A DNA stretch of 64,000 bases from Taklimakanibacter albus (GTDB taxonomy: Bacteria > Pseudomonadota > Alphaproteobacteria > Rhizobiales > Aestuariivirgaceae). The DNA is taken from NCBI RefSeq assembly GCF_016595235.1, contig NZ_JAENHL010000007.1, positions 2,265,594 through 2,329,593 on the forward strand, in the 5' to 3' direction. Positions 8,296-16,592 of this stretch are shown here, piece after piece. Under the pieces are notes generated by a model, which saw only the letters and a program-made list of their open reading frames with translations, made no database searches and was not told where the DNA came from. A program made the translations under genes and the position numbers. Every line of letters starts with the position of its first letter. Position 1 is the stretch's first letter.

Positions 8296-9678
8296 ATGAA
8301 ACATGTCCCTGCGTCCATGGCCGAAGTGCTCCGGCGCGAGATCGCTTACCGCGATCCGGCGCTGCTGCTGCGCCGTTTTGCGCGCCGCAAGGACGTGACC
8401 TTCCTCGACAGCGCGGCCCAGCAGGGCGAGCTCGGCCGCTATTCCTACATCGCCGCCGACCCGTTCGAGACCTTTACCTTGGCGGAAGGCGAAGGCGGCC
8501 TCGCGGCTCTCGCCCGCCTCGACCGGCGATTGAAGCGCTGGAGCTTGCCGCCCGCGTCCGAGCTGCCGCCTTTCCAGGGCGGGTTCGCCGGCTATATCGC
8601 TTATGAATTCGCCCGTTTGCTCGAGCCGCAGATCAAGGCGCGGACTCCGGCGCCCGACATTCCGGCCATCGCCCTTCACGCTTACGACACGGTCGTCGCC
8701 TTCGATCATCAGGCGAGGCGCTGCTGGATCGTCTCAGCCGGTTTTCCGGAGACCGAGCCCGAGGCCCGCCTGCTGCGCGCCGAAGAGCGCCTCGCCGAAG
8801 TCGAGCAGCTCTGCCTCGAACCTGAACCGCCGCTTTCCGGCGACCATGTGATTGCCGGCTGGCAGTCGAATTTCACCCGCCCCGATTACGAGGCGGCGAT
8901 CCAGCGCACAATCGACTACATTCTCGCCGGCGACATCTTCCAGGCCAATATCGCGCAGCGCTTCACGGCAACCATTCCGGCGAGCTTCGATCCGCTCACT
9001 TTCTATCTCACTCTGCGCCAGCGCAATCCGGCAACCTTCGGCGCCTTTCTCGATTATGGCGCGGTGAAGATCGCCTCGAGCTCGCCCGAGCGTCTCATCA
9101 GCTTCGATGGCAGCCTTGCCGAAGCGCGCCCGATCAAGGGAACGCGGCGGCGCGACGCCAATGCCAGCATCGATGCCGAGCTGAAAGCCGAGCTTCTGGC
9201 GAGCCGCAAGGACCGCGCCGAGAATGTGATGATCGTCGATCTTCTGCGCAACGATCTCTCGCGCGTCGCCGAACCGGGCACGGTGCAGGTGCCGGTCCTC
9301 TGCGGACTCGAGACCTATGCCTCGGTGCATCACCTCACGTCGGTTGTCACCGGCCGTCTCGCGCCGGACAAGAGCCGCGGCGATCTCATCGCCGCCTGCT
9401 TCCCCGGCGGCTCGATCACCGGGGCGCCGAAGATGCGCGCCCAGGAGATCATCGCCGAGATCGAGCGCGTGCCGCGCAACGTCTATTGCGGCTCGATCGG
9501 ATACTTAAGCTTTACCGGCGGGATGGATCTCAACATCGCCATCCGCACCGTGCTGTTCCATGACGGCCGCGCCGAATTCCAGGGCGGCGGCGGCATCACC
9601 GCCAAATCGAATCCGGCGGACGAATATGAGGAGACCCTCGCCAAGGTGACACGCATTCAGGCGAGCTTCGAGACATGA
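8296..9678 (+). CDS. pabB: Aminodeoxychorismate synthase component I
   Basis: A 460-residue chorismate-utilising enzyme that, with PabA-supplied ammonia, makes 4-amino-4-deoxychorismate for folate. The motif PIKGT (Lys at about 281) has the Lys characteristic of PabB, where anthranilate synthase TrpE normally has PIAGT. FPGGSITGAPK and GGGITAKSNP are the conserved C-terminal chorismate-binding motifs. pabA begins inside its stop codon (ATGA overlap) and pabC follows the same way, giving a compact pab operon. Context and the Lys motif argue against TrpE. Confidence 0.93.
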   Translation: MKHVPASMAEVLRREIAYRDPALLLRRFARRKDVTFLDSAAQQGELGRYSYIAADPFETFTLAEGEGGLAALARLDRRLKRWSLPPASELPPFQGGFAGYIAYEFARLLEPQIKARTPAPDIPAIALHAYDTVVAFDHQARRCWIVSAGFPETEPEARLLRAEERLAEVEQLCLEPEPPLSGDHVIAGWQSNFTRPDYEAAIQRTIDYILAGDIFQANIAQRFTATIPASFDPLTFYLTLRQRNPATFGAFLDYGAVKIASSSPERLISFDGSLAEARPIKGTRRRDANASIDAELKAELLASRKDRAENVMIVDLLRNDLSRVAEPGTVQVPVLCGLETYASVHHLTSVVTGRLAPDKSRGDLIAACFPGGSITGAPKMRAQEIIAEIERVPRNVYCGSIGYLSFTGGMDLNIAIRTVLFHDGRAEFQGGGGITAKSNPADEYEETLAKVTRIQASFET

Positions 9679-10238
9679 TCCTCGTCATCGATAATTACGA
9701 CAGCTTCGTCCATAATGTGACGCGTTATCTGCGCGAGCTTGGCTCGCAAGCCGAGGTCAAGCGCAATGACGCGCTCACCCCCGACAGGATCGACGACGAT
9801 GTGAAGGGCATCGTGATCTCACCCGGCCCCTGCACGCCGCATGAAGCTGGCGTCTCGCTCGATGTGGTGCGCAAATTCTCCGGACGCCTTCCTATTCTCG
9901 GCATCTGCCTCGGTCATCAATGTATCGGCGAGGCTTTTGGCGGCAAGGTCACACGTGCCAGACGCCCGATGCATGGCGAGGCCTCCGCCATTCGCCATCA
10001 GGGCGGAGGTGTACTGGCGGGACTGCCCGACGGTTTCAATGCCGGGCGTTATCATTCGCTCATCGTCGAGCTCGCGGGCGATGAGCCGTTGAATATCACC
10101 GCACGCTCCGAAGATGGCGAGATCATGGGGCTGGAACATAAGAGCCATCCGACCTATGGCGTGCAGTTCCACCCCGAGTCGGTGCTCACCGAACATGGCT
10201 ACGACATATTGCGCAATTTCCTGAAGGTGGCGCGGTGA
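9675..10238 (+). CDS. pabA: Aminodeoxychorismate synthase component II (glutamine amidotransferase)
   Basis: A 187-residue class I glutamine amidotransferase. The catalytic triad is visible: Cys78 in LGICLGHQ, and His166 and Glu168 in GVQFHPES. The N-terminus MILVIDNYDSFVHNV is typical of PabA/TrpG. It overlaps pabB by 4 bases and pabC by 4 bases, so it most likely serves PabB. In many bacteria one amidotransferase serves both PabB and TrpE, and that possibility remains open. Confidence 0.92.
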   Translation: MILVIDNYDSFVHNVTRYLRELGSQAEVKRNDALTPDRIDDDVKGIVISPGPCTPHEAGVSLDVVRKFSGRLPILGICLGHQCIGEAFGGKVTRARRPMHGEASAIRHQGGGVLAGLPDGFNAGRYHSLIVELAGDEPLNITARSEDGEIMGLEHKSHPTYGVQFHPESVLTEHGYDILRNFLKVAR

Positions 10239-11083
10239 GCGCGACCGTCTGGTTCAACGGTGAGCTTGCCACCGGCAGTCTCGCAGTCGATCCCGGTGAT
10301 CGCGGCCTGTTGCTGGGCGACGGCATCTTCGAGACCCTCGCCGTCTTCGCCGGCAAGCCCGTTTGGCTCGCGGAACATCTCGAGCGCATGATCGAGGCGG
10401 CCAAGACTCTCGGCATCCCGGCCGACCGCGGCAATATCGAAGCCGCCATCGGCGAGACATTGCGCGCCACACCCCATCACCATGGCATATTGCGCATCAC
10501 CTTGACGCGCGGCGCAGGCATACGCGGCCTCGCCGCCGATGGCAGCACGCCGAGCCTGCTCGTCACGCTGGCGCCCTGGATCAAGGGAATGCTCTTCGCG
10601 CCGGCGAAGCTCGTCACCTCGACAATCCGGCGTAATGAGACATCGCCCGCGTCTGGTCTCAAGACGCTGTCCTACATCGACAATATCCTGGCGGCGCGGG
10701 AAGCCGCCGCGGCCCGCTGCGACGACGCGCTGCTGCTCAACACAAAAAGCCAGGTCGCGGCGACGACCATCGCCAATGTCTTCTTGCTCAAGAACGGCCG
10801 GCTCGCGACGCCGCCACTCAGCGCCGGCATTCTTCCCGGCATCGCCCGCCGGAAGCTGCTGACTCTGACGCAAGCTGAGGAAAGGGCGTTGGTACGGGCG
10901 GAGCTTCGGGAAGCGGACGCCTTGTTCCTCACCAACAGCCTGCGCCTCGTCCGCCCGGTCCATGCGCTCGACGGCGCCGAGCTCCGTCATGACGATGCGG
11001 CATTGACGCGCTATTTCGAACTATTATGCGCGGCGGTCGTTGCGGAAACGGGGTTCGATCCGCGCCAGGCGGATGCGCTTTGA
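10235..11083 (+). CDS. pabC: Aminodeoxychorismate lyase, aminotransferase class IV
   Basis: A 282-residue fold-IV PLP enzyme beginning with GTG inside the pabA stop (GTGA overlap). The PLP Lys is in SGLKTLSYIDN (about residue 148), and the phosphate-binding motif region is QVAATTIANVFLL. It releases pyruvate from aminodeoxychorismate to give p-aminobenzoate. The fold-IV family also includes branched-chain and D-amino-acid aminotransferases, and the usual Glu before the TxxNxF-like segment is not evident. The assignment to PabC therefore rests largely on the operon. Confidence 0.85.
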   Translation: MSATVWFNGELATGSLAVDPGDRGLLLGDGIFETLAVFAGKPVWLAEHLERMIEAAKTLGIPADRGNIEAAIGETLRATPHHHGILRITLTRGAGIRGLAADGSTPSLLVTLAPWIKGMLFAPAKLVTSTIRRNETSPASGLKTLSYIDNILAAREAAAARCDDALLLNTKSQVAATTIANVFLLKNGRLATPPLSAGILPGIARRKLLTLTQAEERALVRAELREADALFLTNSLRLVRPVHALDGAELRHDDAALTRYFELLCAAVVAETGFDPRQADAL

Positions 11084-11146
11084 TCTTGTCAGGGTCACCC
11101 CCCGGGACTAGGTTGCGGCCCTAACAGAGCCTCTAAGGATATCGTC

Positions 11147-11797
11147 ATGAAATTCTTCGTCGACACCGCTGAAATCAATGAAATCAAGGAATTGGCCGCC
11201 ACCGGTCTCCTCGACGGGGTGACCACCAACCCCACGCTCATCGCCAAATCGGGCCGCGATTTCAAAGAGGTGATCGCCGAGATCTGCGCCGCCGTGGAAG
11301 GCCCGGTGAGCGCCGAGGTGACGGCGCTCGATGCCGACGGCATGGTCGCCGAGGGCAAGAAGCTCGCCAAGATCGCCAAGAACGTCACGGTGAAAGTGCC
11401 CTTGACCCTCGACGGGCTCAAAGCCTGCCGGACGCTCAGCCAGGCCGGCACCATGGTGAATGTCACCTTGTGCTTCTCCGCCAACCAGGCGCTGCTCGCC
11501 GCCAAGGCCGGCGCCACTTTCATCTCGCCCTTCATCGGCCGCCTCGACGACATCAATATCGACGGCATGGAGCTCATCCGCGAGATCCGCCAGATCTATG
11601 ACAATTACGATTTCGGGACCGAAATCCTCGCTGCTTCGATCCGCACCGCCAATCACGTCAAGGAAGCGGCCCTCATCGGCGCCGATGTGGCGACCGTGCC
11701 GCCCGCCGTGCTGAAAGGCCTGGTCAAGCACCCGCTGACCGACAAGGGCATCGAATCCTTCCTCGCCGACTGGAAGAAGACCGGCCAGGCGATTTGA
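11147..11797 (+). CDS. fsa: Transaldolase / fructose-6-phosphate aldolase family protein
   Basis: A 216-residue member of the small (about 220-residue) transaldolase subfamily. The Schiff-base Lys is Lys83 in NVTVKVPLT, and [14 protein letters not shown] near the N-terminus is the family signature. [11 protein letters not shown] and [10 protein letters not shown] are also conserved. Members act as transaldolase in the pentose phosphate pathway or as fructose-6-phosphate aldolase. In Hyphomicrobiales this short form is usually annotated as the transaldolase, so the activity needs assay. It stands between pabC and xerC, and a palindromic repeat follows it. Confidence 0.9.
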   Translation: MKFFVDTAEINEIKELAATGLLDGVTTNPTLIAKSGRDFKEVIAEICAAVEGPVSAEVTALDADGMVAEGKKLAKIAKNVTVKVPLTLDGLKACRTLSQAGTMVNVTLCFSANQALLAAKAGATFISPFIGRLDDINIDGMELIREIRQIYDNYDFGTEILAASIRTANHVKEAALIGADVATVPPAVLKGLVKHPLTDKGIESFLADWKKTGQAI

Positions 11798-11825
11798 ACT
11801 TCGCTCGCTGTGGTGAAGTGATCGC

Positions 11826-12034
11826 CCTCGCCCCTCGAAGAGGGGAGAGGGAGGGACCCAACGCGCAAGCGTTGGGAGGGTGAGGGGCATCCCTGTTACC
11901 TCTTCCTTCGAGATAGAGGGCCGAGTTCCCGATAGATCCGTTATTCCTCGCGCCAAGAGACCGGGTGCCCCTCACCTTCCCATTGCTTCGCAACGGGCCC
12001 CTCCCTCTCCCCGCTCACGCGGGGCGAGGTGAAG
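11826..12034. repeat. Composite inverted repeat filling the fsa-xerC gap
   Basis: The 334-base gene-free stretch 11798-12131 consists mainly of two arms of about 70 bases in inverted orientation. The left arm carries GGAGAGGGAGGG, then CAACGCGCAAGCGTTG, then GGTGAGGGGCA. The right arm carries TGCCCCTCACC, a CATTGCTTCGCAACG hairpin, then CCCTCCCTCTCC. About 60 unique bases separate them. No gene or convincing promoter is seen in the gap. Confidence 0.7.
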
Positions 12035-12131
12035 ACGCATCCCCTCGCGAGATGCGTGCACACGATAACGGCTTTCGCCGGGGTGACGGTTATGGGTTAT
12101 CCGGTAACCTTTTCGGCGCTAGTCTCGACCC

Positions 12132-13079
12132 ATGGCCGAGACTTCCGACCTTGAGCTTTTCCACGCCGCGCCCGAGACGTCCAAGACCGTCGCGGCTTGG
12201 CTGGCCTATTTCAAGACGGAACGGCGCGCTTCCGTCCATACGCTCGACGCCTATGGCCGCGATATCGGCCAGTTCATGGCTTTCCTCGCCGATCATCTGG
12301 GGGGACCGGCGACGCTCGCCGATCTCGCGGGGCTGACCCCGTCGGATTTCCGCGCCTTCCTGGCGCGCCGGCGCAACGAGGGCAATGGCAGCCGCACTTT
12401 GGCCCGTCAGCTCTCGGCGATCCGAACCTATTTTCGTTTTCTCGAACGGCGCAAAATCCTGAGCAATGCCGCGTTGAGCGTCCTGAGGGCGCCGAAAATT
12501 CCGCATGGCGTGCCGAAGCCTTTGACCGCGGGCGCGGCGCGCGAGGTGGTCAAGGCCGACACGCTCGCCGGCGAAGAAACGCCGGTCTGGGTCACGGCGC
12601 GTGACGCCGCTGTGCTGACCTTGCTTTATGGCTGTGGCCTGCGCATCTCCGAGGCCTTGAGCCTCACGCCGCAGCAGGCGAGCCATGACCCGCTCACTAT
12701 TCTCGGCAAAGGTGGAAAGACGCGCATCGTGCCGGTGATCGACGCGGCGCGCGCGGCGCTCGACCGCTATCTGGCACTCTGCCCGCTGGCGCTCGATTCC
12801 AAGGCACCTCTATTCCGCGGTGTGAAGGGCGGGCCGCTCAATGCCCGCAATATCCAGCTTCTGATCGCGAGGCTGCGCGGTGCGCTGGGATTGCCCGACA
12901 CCGCGACGCCGCATGCGCTACGCCATTCCTTCGCCAGCCATCTTCTCGCCGGCGGCGCCGATCTGCGCACCATCCAGGAACTGCTCGGCCATTCCTCGCT
13001 GTCGACCACCCAGGTCTATACCGAGGTCAACACCACGCATCTGCTCGAGCAATATGCCAAGGCGCATCCGAGGGCCTGA
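12132..13079 (+). CDS. xerC: Tyrosine recombinase XerC
   Basis: A 315-residue tyrosine recombinase. All catalytic residues are visible: Arg171 (GCGLRISEAL), Lys in GKGGKTR near 193, His261 and Arg264 (HALRHSF), His287 (LLGHSSLSTTQ) and the nucleophile Tyr296 (VYTEV). The N-terminal SAM-like core-binding domain spans about 15-110. Paired with XerD it resolves chromosome dimers at dif. The STTQVYT signature and chromosomal setting favour XerC over XerD or an integrase. Its stop overlaps the next start by one base (TGATG). Confidence 0.9.
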   Translation: MAETSDLELFHAAPETSKTVAAWLAYFKTERRASVHTLDAYGRDIGQFMAFLADHLGGPATLADLAGLTPSDFRAFLARRRNEGNGSRTLARQLSAIRTYFRFLERRKILSNAALSVLRAPKIPHGVPKPLTAGAAREVVKADTLAGEETPVWVTARDAAVLTLLYGCGLRISEALSLTPQQASHDPLTILGKGGKTRIVPVIDAARAALDRYLALCPLALDSKAPLFRGVKGGPLNARNIQLLIARLRGALGLPDTATPHALRHSFASHLLAGGADLRTIQELLGHSSLSTTQVYTEVNTTHLLEQYAKAHPRA

Positions 13080-14089
13080 TGCGGATGCGTCTCCTCGCCA
13101 CCATCATCACTCTCCTGCTCGGCATCGAGATCGCGATAGCCGCCGAGCCGCCGGTCTGCACCGGCACGAATCTCCTGCCGGCGCTCAAGACGACGGCGCC
13201 TGAACTGAGAGCCCGGCTGGCGACGGCCGAGACGGATATTCCCAATGGACGAGCGGTCCTCTGGCGTATCACCGACAAGACCGGGAAGGCGAAGCCGTCG
13301 CATCTCTTCGGCACGATCCATCTGACCGATCCACGCATTCACGCTTTGCCCGATGCGGCGCGCAGCGCAATCGAGACAGCGAGCGTCGTCGCTCTCGAAA
13401 TCAAGGAAGTCGTCGATCCGGCCGATCACCTGCGCGCTTATTATCGCAATGCCCGCTTCATGGCGATGCCGCTCGGCCAGGACATGTGGGATCTCATTCC
13501 GGATGAAGACGAGCATTTCATCCGCGACGCCCCGCAGATACCGCCGGAGCGGATGATTACGCTCGGCGCCGTCCAGCCTTGGATGGTGGTCGTCATGCTG
13601 AGCTATTCGACCTGCGAGATGGCGCGCCAGAAGGCCGATCTGCCGATGCTCGACCGCGCCATTGGCCAGCTGGCGAAGCGCCATGGCGTTCCCGTCATCG
13701 GGCTGGAAAAAGTCGAGGAGCAGATGGCGGTTCTGGCCGGCGCAACACTCGAGCAGCAGGCACGCATGCTGGTCATGACGGCGAAATACGCCAATCAGGC
13801 CGGGGATTTTGCCGAGACCTTCGCGCAGCTCTATCTCGCCCGCCGGCTGGCGAGCGTCTGGGTCTTGTCGAAGCAGGGCGTGCCGACGGATGAACCCGAT
13901 CCCGAAATATCGGCCTATCTGGAAAATGAAGTGCTGAACAAACGGAACCGGCTGATGGCCGAGCGCGCTTTGCCCTTGCTGGCCGACGGCAATGCGTTCA
14001 TCGCCGTGGGTTCCGCGCATCTGCCGGGCGAGCAGGGCCTGGTGGCGCTACTGCGCAAAGCCGGCTACGAGGTGACGGCCGTCGACTAG
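13079..14089 (+). CDS. TraB/GumN family protein, secreted
   Basis: A 336-residue protein with an N-terminal signal peptide (hydrophobic segment LLATIITLLLGIEIAIAA, cleavage near residue 22). The TraB/GumN fold is indicated by SHLFGTIHLTDPRIHALP, the VVALEIKE segment and the C-terminal AFIAVGSAHLPGEQGLVALL. Some relatives (TIKI) are metalloproteases; bacterial members are mostly uncharacterised. It is probably co-translated with xerC because of the one-base overlap. No functional link to recombination is known. Confidence 0.8.
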   Translation: MRMRLLATIITLLLGIEIAIAAEPPVCTGTNLLPALKTTAPELRARLATAETDIPNGRAVLWRITDKTGKAKPSHLFGTIHLTDPRIHALPDAARSAIETASVVALEIKEVVDPADHLRAYYRNARFMAMPLGQDMWDLIPDEDEHFIRDAPQIPPERMITLGAVQPWMVVVMLSYSTCEMARQKADLPMLDRAIGQLAKRHGVPVIGLEKVEEQMAVLAGATLEQQARMLVMTAKYANQAGDFAETFAQLYLARRLASVWVLSKQGVPTDEPDPEISAYLENEVLNKRNRLMAERALPLLADGNAFIAVGSAHLPGEQGLVALLRKAGYEVTAVD

Positions 14090-14091
14090 CT

Positions 14092-14616
14092 CTATGGTGT
14101 GTAGCGAAAGACGAGATCGGACTCGTCCTGACGGGGCGCCGAAGAATCCAAGACGCCGCCGAGACGCTGTGCAACCGCAATCGACCGGCTATTGCCGGGA
14201 TCGACATAGCTGATGAGGGTGGTCAGGCCGAGCTCGCCAAAGGCCCAATTCAAGAGAGCCCGAGCCGCCTCGCTGATGTAGCCTTTGCCTTCATAAGACT
14301 CATAAAGCTGCCACCCGAGCTCACGCTCCGGGAACAGCGGTCCATGATTGATCCCGACCTGGCCGATGCAAGCGCCAGTCGAACGAAGCTCGATCGACAA
14401 TCCGCCATGCCCGGCGAGATGCCAGAGCGCCACCTCATGGCAGAACAGGCCCCAGGCCGCCGCCTGGTCGAAAGGCCCGCCCATATAGACGGAGCGTGGC
14501 GAAGCCATCAGTCTCTCATAGCCGGCAAAGTCGTCGAGAATGATGGGGCGCAGGATCAGCCGTTCCGTCGTGAGCGTAGGCGCAATACGCGGAATTGGAT
14601 GCTGATCTGTAGCCAT
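14092..14616 (-). CDS. GNAT family N-acetyltransferase, RimJ/RimL type
   Basis: A 174-residue acetyltransferase. The N-terminal TLTTERLILRPI motif and the motif ELGWQLYESYEGKGYISEAA followed by LTTLISYVDPGNSRSIAVAQRLGG define the Acetyltransf_3 branch that includes ribosomal-protein acetyltransferases. The ATG at 14616 was chosen because GGGAGAAAG precedes it; the longer upstream frame has no ribosome-binding site. It is divergent from the DAO-type oxidoreductase and convergent with the TraB-like gene, so it is probably monocistronic. The substrate is unknown. Confidence 0.82.
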   Translation of the reverse strand: MATDQHPIPRIAPTLTTERLILRPIILDDFAGYERLMASPRSVYMGGPFDQAAAWGLFCHEVALWHLAGHGGLSIELRSTGACIGQVGINHGPLFPERELGWQLYESYEGKGYISEAARALLNWAFGELGLTTLISYVDPGNSRSIAVAQRLGGVLDSSAPRQDESDLVFRYTP

Positions 14617-14752
14617 GACTTTCTCCCGGCAGGATGCCGCGTTTCGGCGCTTGCCTCGCCACGCGATGATCGAAGGCGGGACGACCAAGGTCTTGTGGAG
14701 CTTTTCCCTAAAGCGGGCTACGAAAGCAACACCCAGCACTCAAGGCGCCGTC

Positions 14753-16084
14753 ATGCCCGTCACGCCCGATCACGTCTATTCCGATACGGAAATCCCGAAA
14801 CAAACTGCGGTCGCGATCATCGGTGGCGGCATCATTGGGGTCGCGACGGCGCTCGAGCTGGCCGAGCGTGGCATCGACGTGACCCTCCTCGAAAAAGGCG
14901 TCATCGCCGGTGAGCAATCGAGCCGCAATTGGGGCTGGTGCCGTCAGATGGGCCGCGATCCCCGCGAGATTCCGCTGATCCTGGTGGCGCTCGAAGCCTG
15001 GCGCGGCATGAACGCCCGGATCGGCGGCGAGACCGGCTTTCGCCAAAGCGGCATCATCTATCTTTGCGAGACCGATGCGGAGCTGGCGGCGCGCGAGAGC
15101 TGGCAGGAGCGTAATGCCAAACCTTTCGGCCTCGACACGCGCATCGTCTCGGGCGAAGAGGCCGAGAGCCTGCAGCCCGGCGCGACACGGCGCTGGAAGG
15201 GCGGCCTCTTCACCTCGGCCGACGGCCGCGCCGAGCCTTTCATGGCCGCCCCCGCGATGGCGCAGGGCGCCCGCAGGAAGGGCGCCAGGATCCTCACCCA
15301 ATGCGCGGTGCGCGGCCTCGAAACGTCGGCCGGCAAAGTGTCGGCGGTCGTCACCGAGAAGGGCCGCATCGCCTGTGATACGGTGGTGCTGGCGGGTGGC
15401 GCCTGGTCGCGCCGTTTTCTCGGCAATCTCGACATTCCTTTCCCGCAGCTCTCGGTCGTCAATTCGGTGATGCGTACCGCCCCGATCGAGACGCCGCTCG
15501 AGCGTTCCTGCTCGGCCGGCAAATTCTCGCTGCGAAAGCGGCTCGACGGCGGCTACACGATCGCCCATCGGCATCTGTCGGTGGCCGATATCCTGCCCGA
15601 TTCATTCCTCTTGTTCCGCGAATTCCTGCCCGCTCTGAAAGTCGACTGGAGCGGATTGCGCCTGAGATTTGGCAAGCGCTTCTTCGACGAGGCGCGGCTC
15701 AAGCGCCGCTGGGCGTTGGACGAAACATCGCCTTTCGAGGAAGTACGCATCCTCGATCCCGAGCCCGTCACCGCGATCCTCGATGAGGCGGCGGCGAGCC
15801 TGAAAGAGTATTTCCCGGCCTTCCGCGATCTCGAAATCGCGCAGCGCTGGGGCGGCGTCATCGACGCGACACCCGATGCCGTGCCGGTGATGTCGCCCCT
15901 CGCGCAATTGCCGGGGCTTTATCTCGCGACCGGCTTCTCTGGGCATGGGTTCGGCCTAGGCCCCGGCGCCGGCAAGCTGATGGCCGATCTCGTCACCGGC
16001 GCCACACCTTGCGTCGATCCGGAGCCCTTCCGTTACACGCGTTATTTCGACGGCACCAACCCGCGGCCGACCACGGGGTTGTGA
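14753..16084 (+). CDS. FAD-dependent oxidoreductase, DAO family
   Basis: About 443 residues. The ADP-binding motif is VAIIGGGIIGVATALELAER (near residue 18), followed by EKGVIAGEQSSRNWGWCRQMG, typical of a DAO subgroup of amine or amino-acid oxidases/dehydrogenases. The C-terminal FAD motif is LPGLYLATGFSGHGFGLGPG. The ATG at 14753 (MPVTPDHVYSD) places the Rossmann motif at the usual distance; earlier codons in frame would add about 46 atypical residues. It has no operon partner. Likely substrates are secondary or D-amino acids, but neighbours do not narrow this. Confidence 0.82.
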   Translation: MPVTPDHVYSDTEIPKQTAVAIIGGGIIGVATALELAERGIDVTLLEKGVIAGEQSSRNWGWCRQMGRDPREIPLILVALEAWRGMNARIGGETGFRQSGIIYLCETDAELAARESWQERNAKPFGLDTRIVSGEEAESLQPGATRRWKGGLFTSADGRAEPFMAAPAMAQGARRKGARILTQCAVRGLETSAGKVSAVVTEKGRIACDTVVLAGGAWSRRFLGNLDIPFPQLSVVNSVMRTAPIETPLERSCSAGKFSLRKRLDGGYTIAHRHLSVADILPDSFLLFREFLPALKVDWSGLRLRFGKRFFDEARLKRRWALDETSPFEEVRILDPEPVTAILDEAAASLKEYFPAFRDLEIAQRWGGVIDATPDAVPVMSPLAQLPGLYLATGFSGHGFGLGPGAGKLMADLVTGATPCVDPEPFRYTRYFDGTNPRPTTGL

Positions 16085-16113
16085 CGATAAAAGTTACAAA
16101 GCCCCGCCCCTCC

Positions 16114-16142
16114 ACCGTCATCCCGGCGAAAGCCGGGATCCA
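16114..16142 (+). repeat. 29-base inverted repeat, left copy (family D)
   Basis: A REP-like palindrome with core TCATCCCGGCGAAAGCCGGG. It matches 16519-16547 over 29 bases in opposite orientation, framing the GIY-YIG gene. Confidence 0.85.
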
Positions 16143-16164
16143 ATAAACTCCATCAGAACAATAT

Positions 16165-16476
16165 CTACTCAAGCCAAGCGCCACATGCCTCCTCGAAGAG
16201 ATCTCGCCAAGTCGGATTGAGTCTCTCGATCAGCTCGATCTTCCAGTTCCGCTGCCATTCCTTCAGTTGCTTCTCGCGTTTGATGGCATCCTCCATGGTG
16301 TCGAGGAATTCGTACCAGACGAGGCTCTTCACACCGTAGTCACGGGTGAAGCCCGGAATTTTGCCTTCCTTATGCGCCGCAACACGGCTGCAAAGATCGC
16401 TCGTCACGCCGATATAGAGCGTGCCGTAACGCTTGCTCGCAAGAATATAGACGGCGGGAACCTTCTCCTCGCGCAT
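16165..16476 (-). CDS. GIY-YIG endonuclease domain protein
   Basis: A 103-residue single-domain nuclease. The N-terminal strand motif reads AVYILASKRYGTLYIGVTSD (V-Y-I, then L-Y-I-G), the catalytic Arg is in DLCSRVAAHKEG, and the Glu region is in MEDAIKREKQLKEW. It resembles the small UPF0213/YhbQ-like group rather than UvrC or large homing enzymes. The gene is framed by perfect 29-base inverted repeats 22 bases past its stop and 42 bases before its start. This arrangement suggests a small mobile or formerly mobile unit. The biological role of such stand-alone GIY-YIG proteins is unclear. Confidence 0.85.
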   Translation of the reverse strand: MREEKVPAVYILASKRYGTLYIGVTSDLCSRVAAHKEGKIPGFTRDYGVKSLVWYEFLDTMEDAIKREKQLKEWQRNWKIELIERLNPTWRDLFEEACGAWLE

Positions 16477-16518
16477 TCCCGCAAGATAATGTACTGCTGC
16501 GTATTTGCAACAGCCTAA

Positions 16519-16547
16519 TGGATCCCGGCTTTCGCCGGGATGACGGT
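16519..16547 (-). repeat. 29-base inverted repeat, right copy (family D)
   Basis: The exact reverse complement of 16114-16142. It lies 42 bases upstream of the GIY-YIG start. Confidence 0.85.
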
Positions 16548-16592
16548 AAAATGGTTGGGAGACGGTATAGAACGGAGAGAGCGTGGCGCCGC

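Noticed and set aside
16114-16547. CRISPR-like or toxin-antitoxin interpretation of the GIY-YIG region
   Set aside because: Only two repeats, inverted and with a gene between them, and no antitoxin-like partner.
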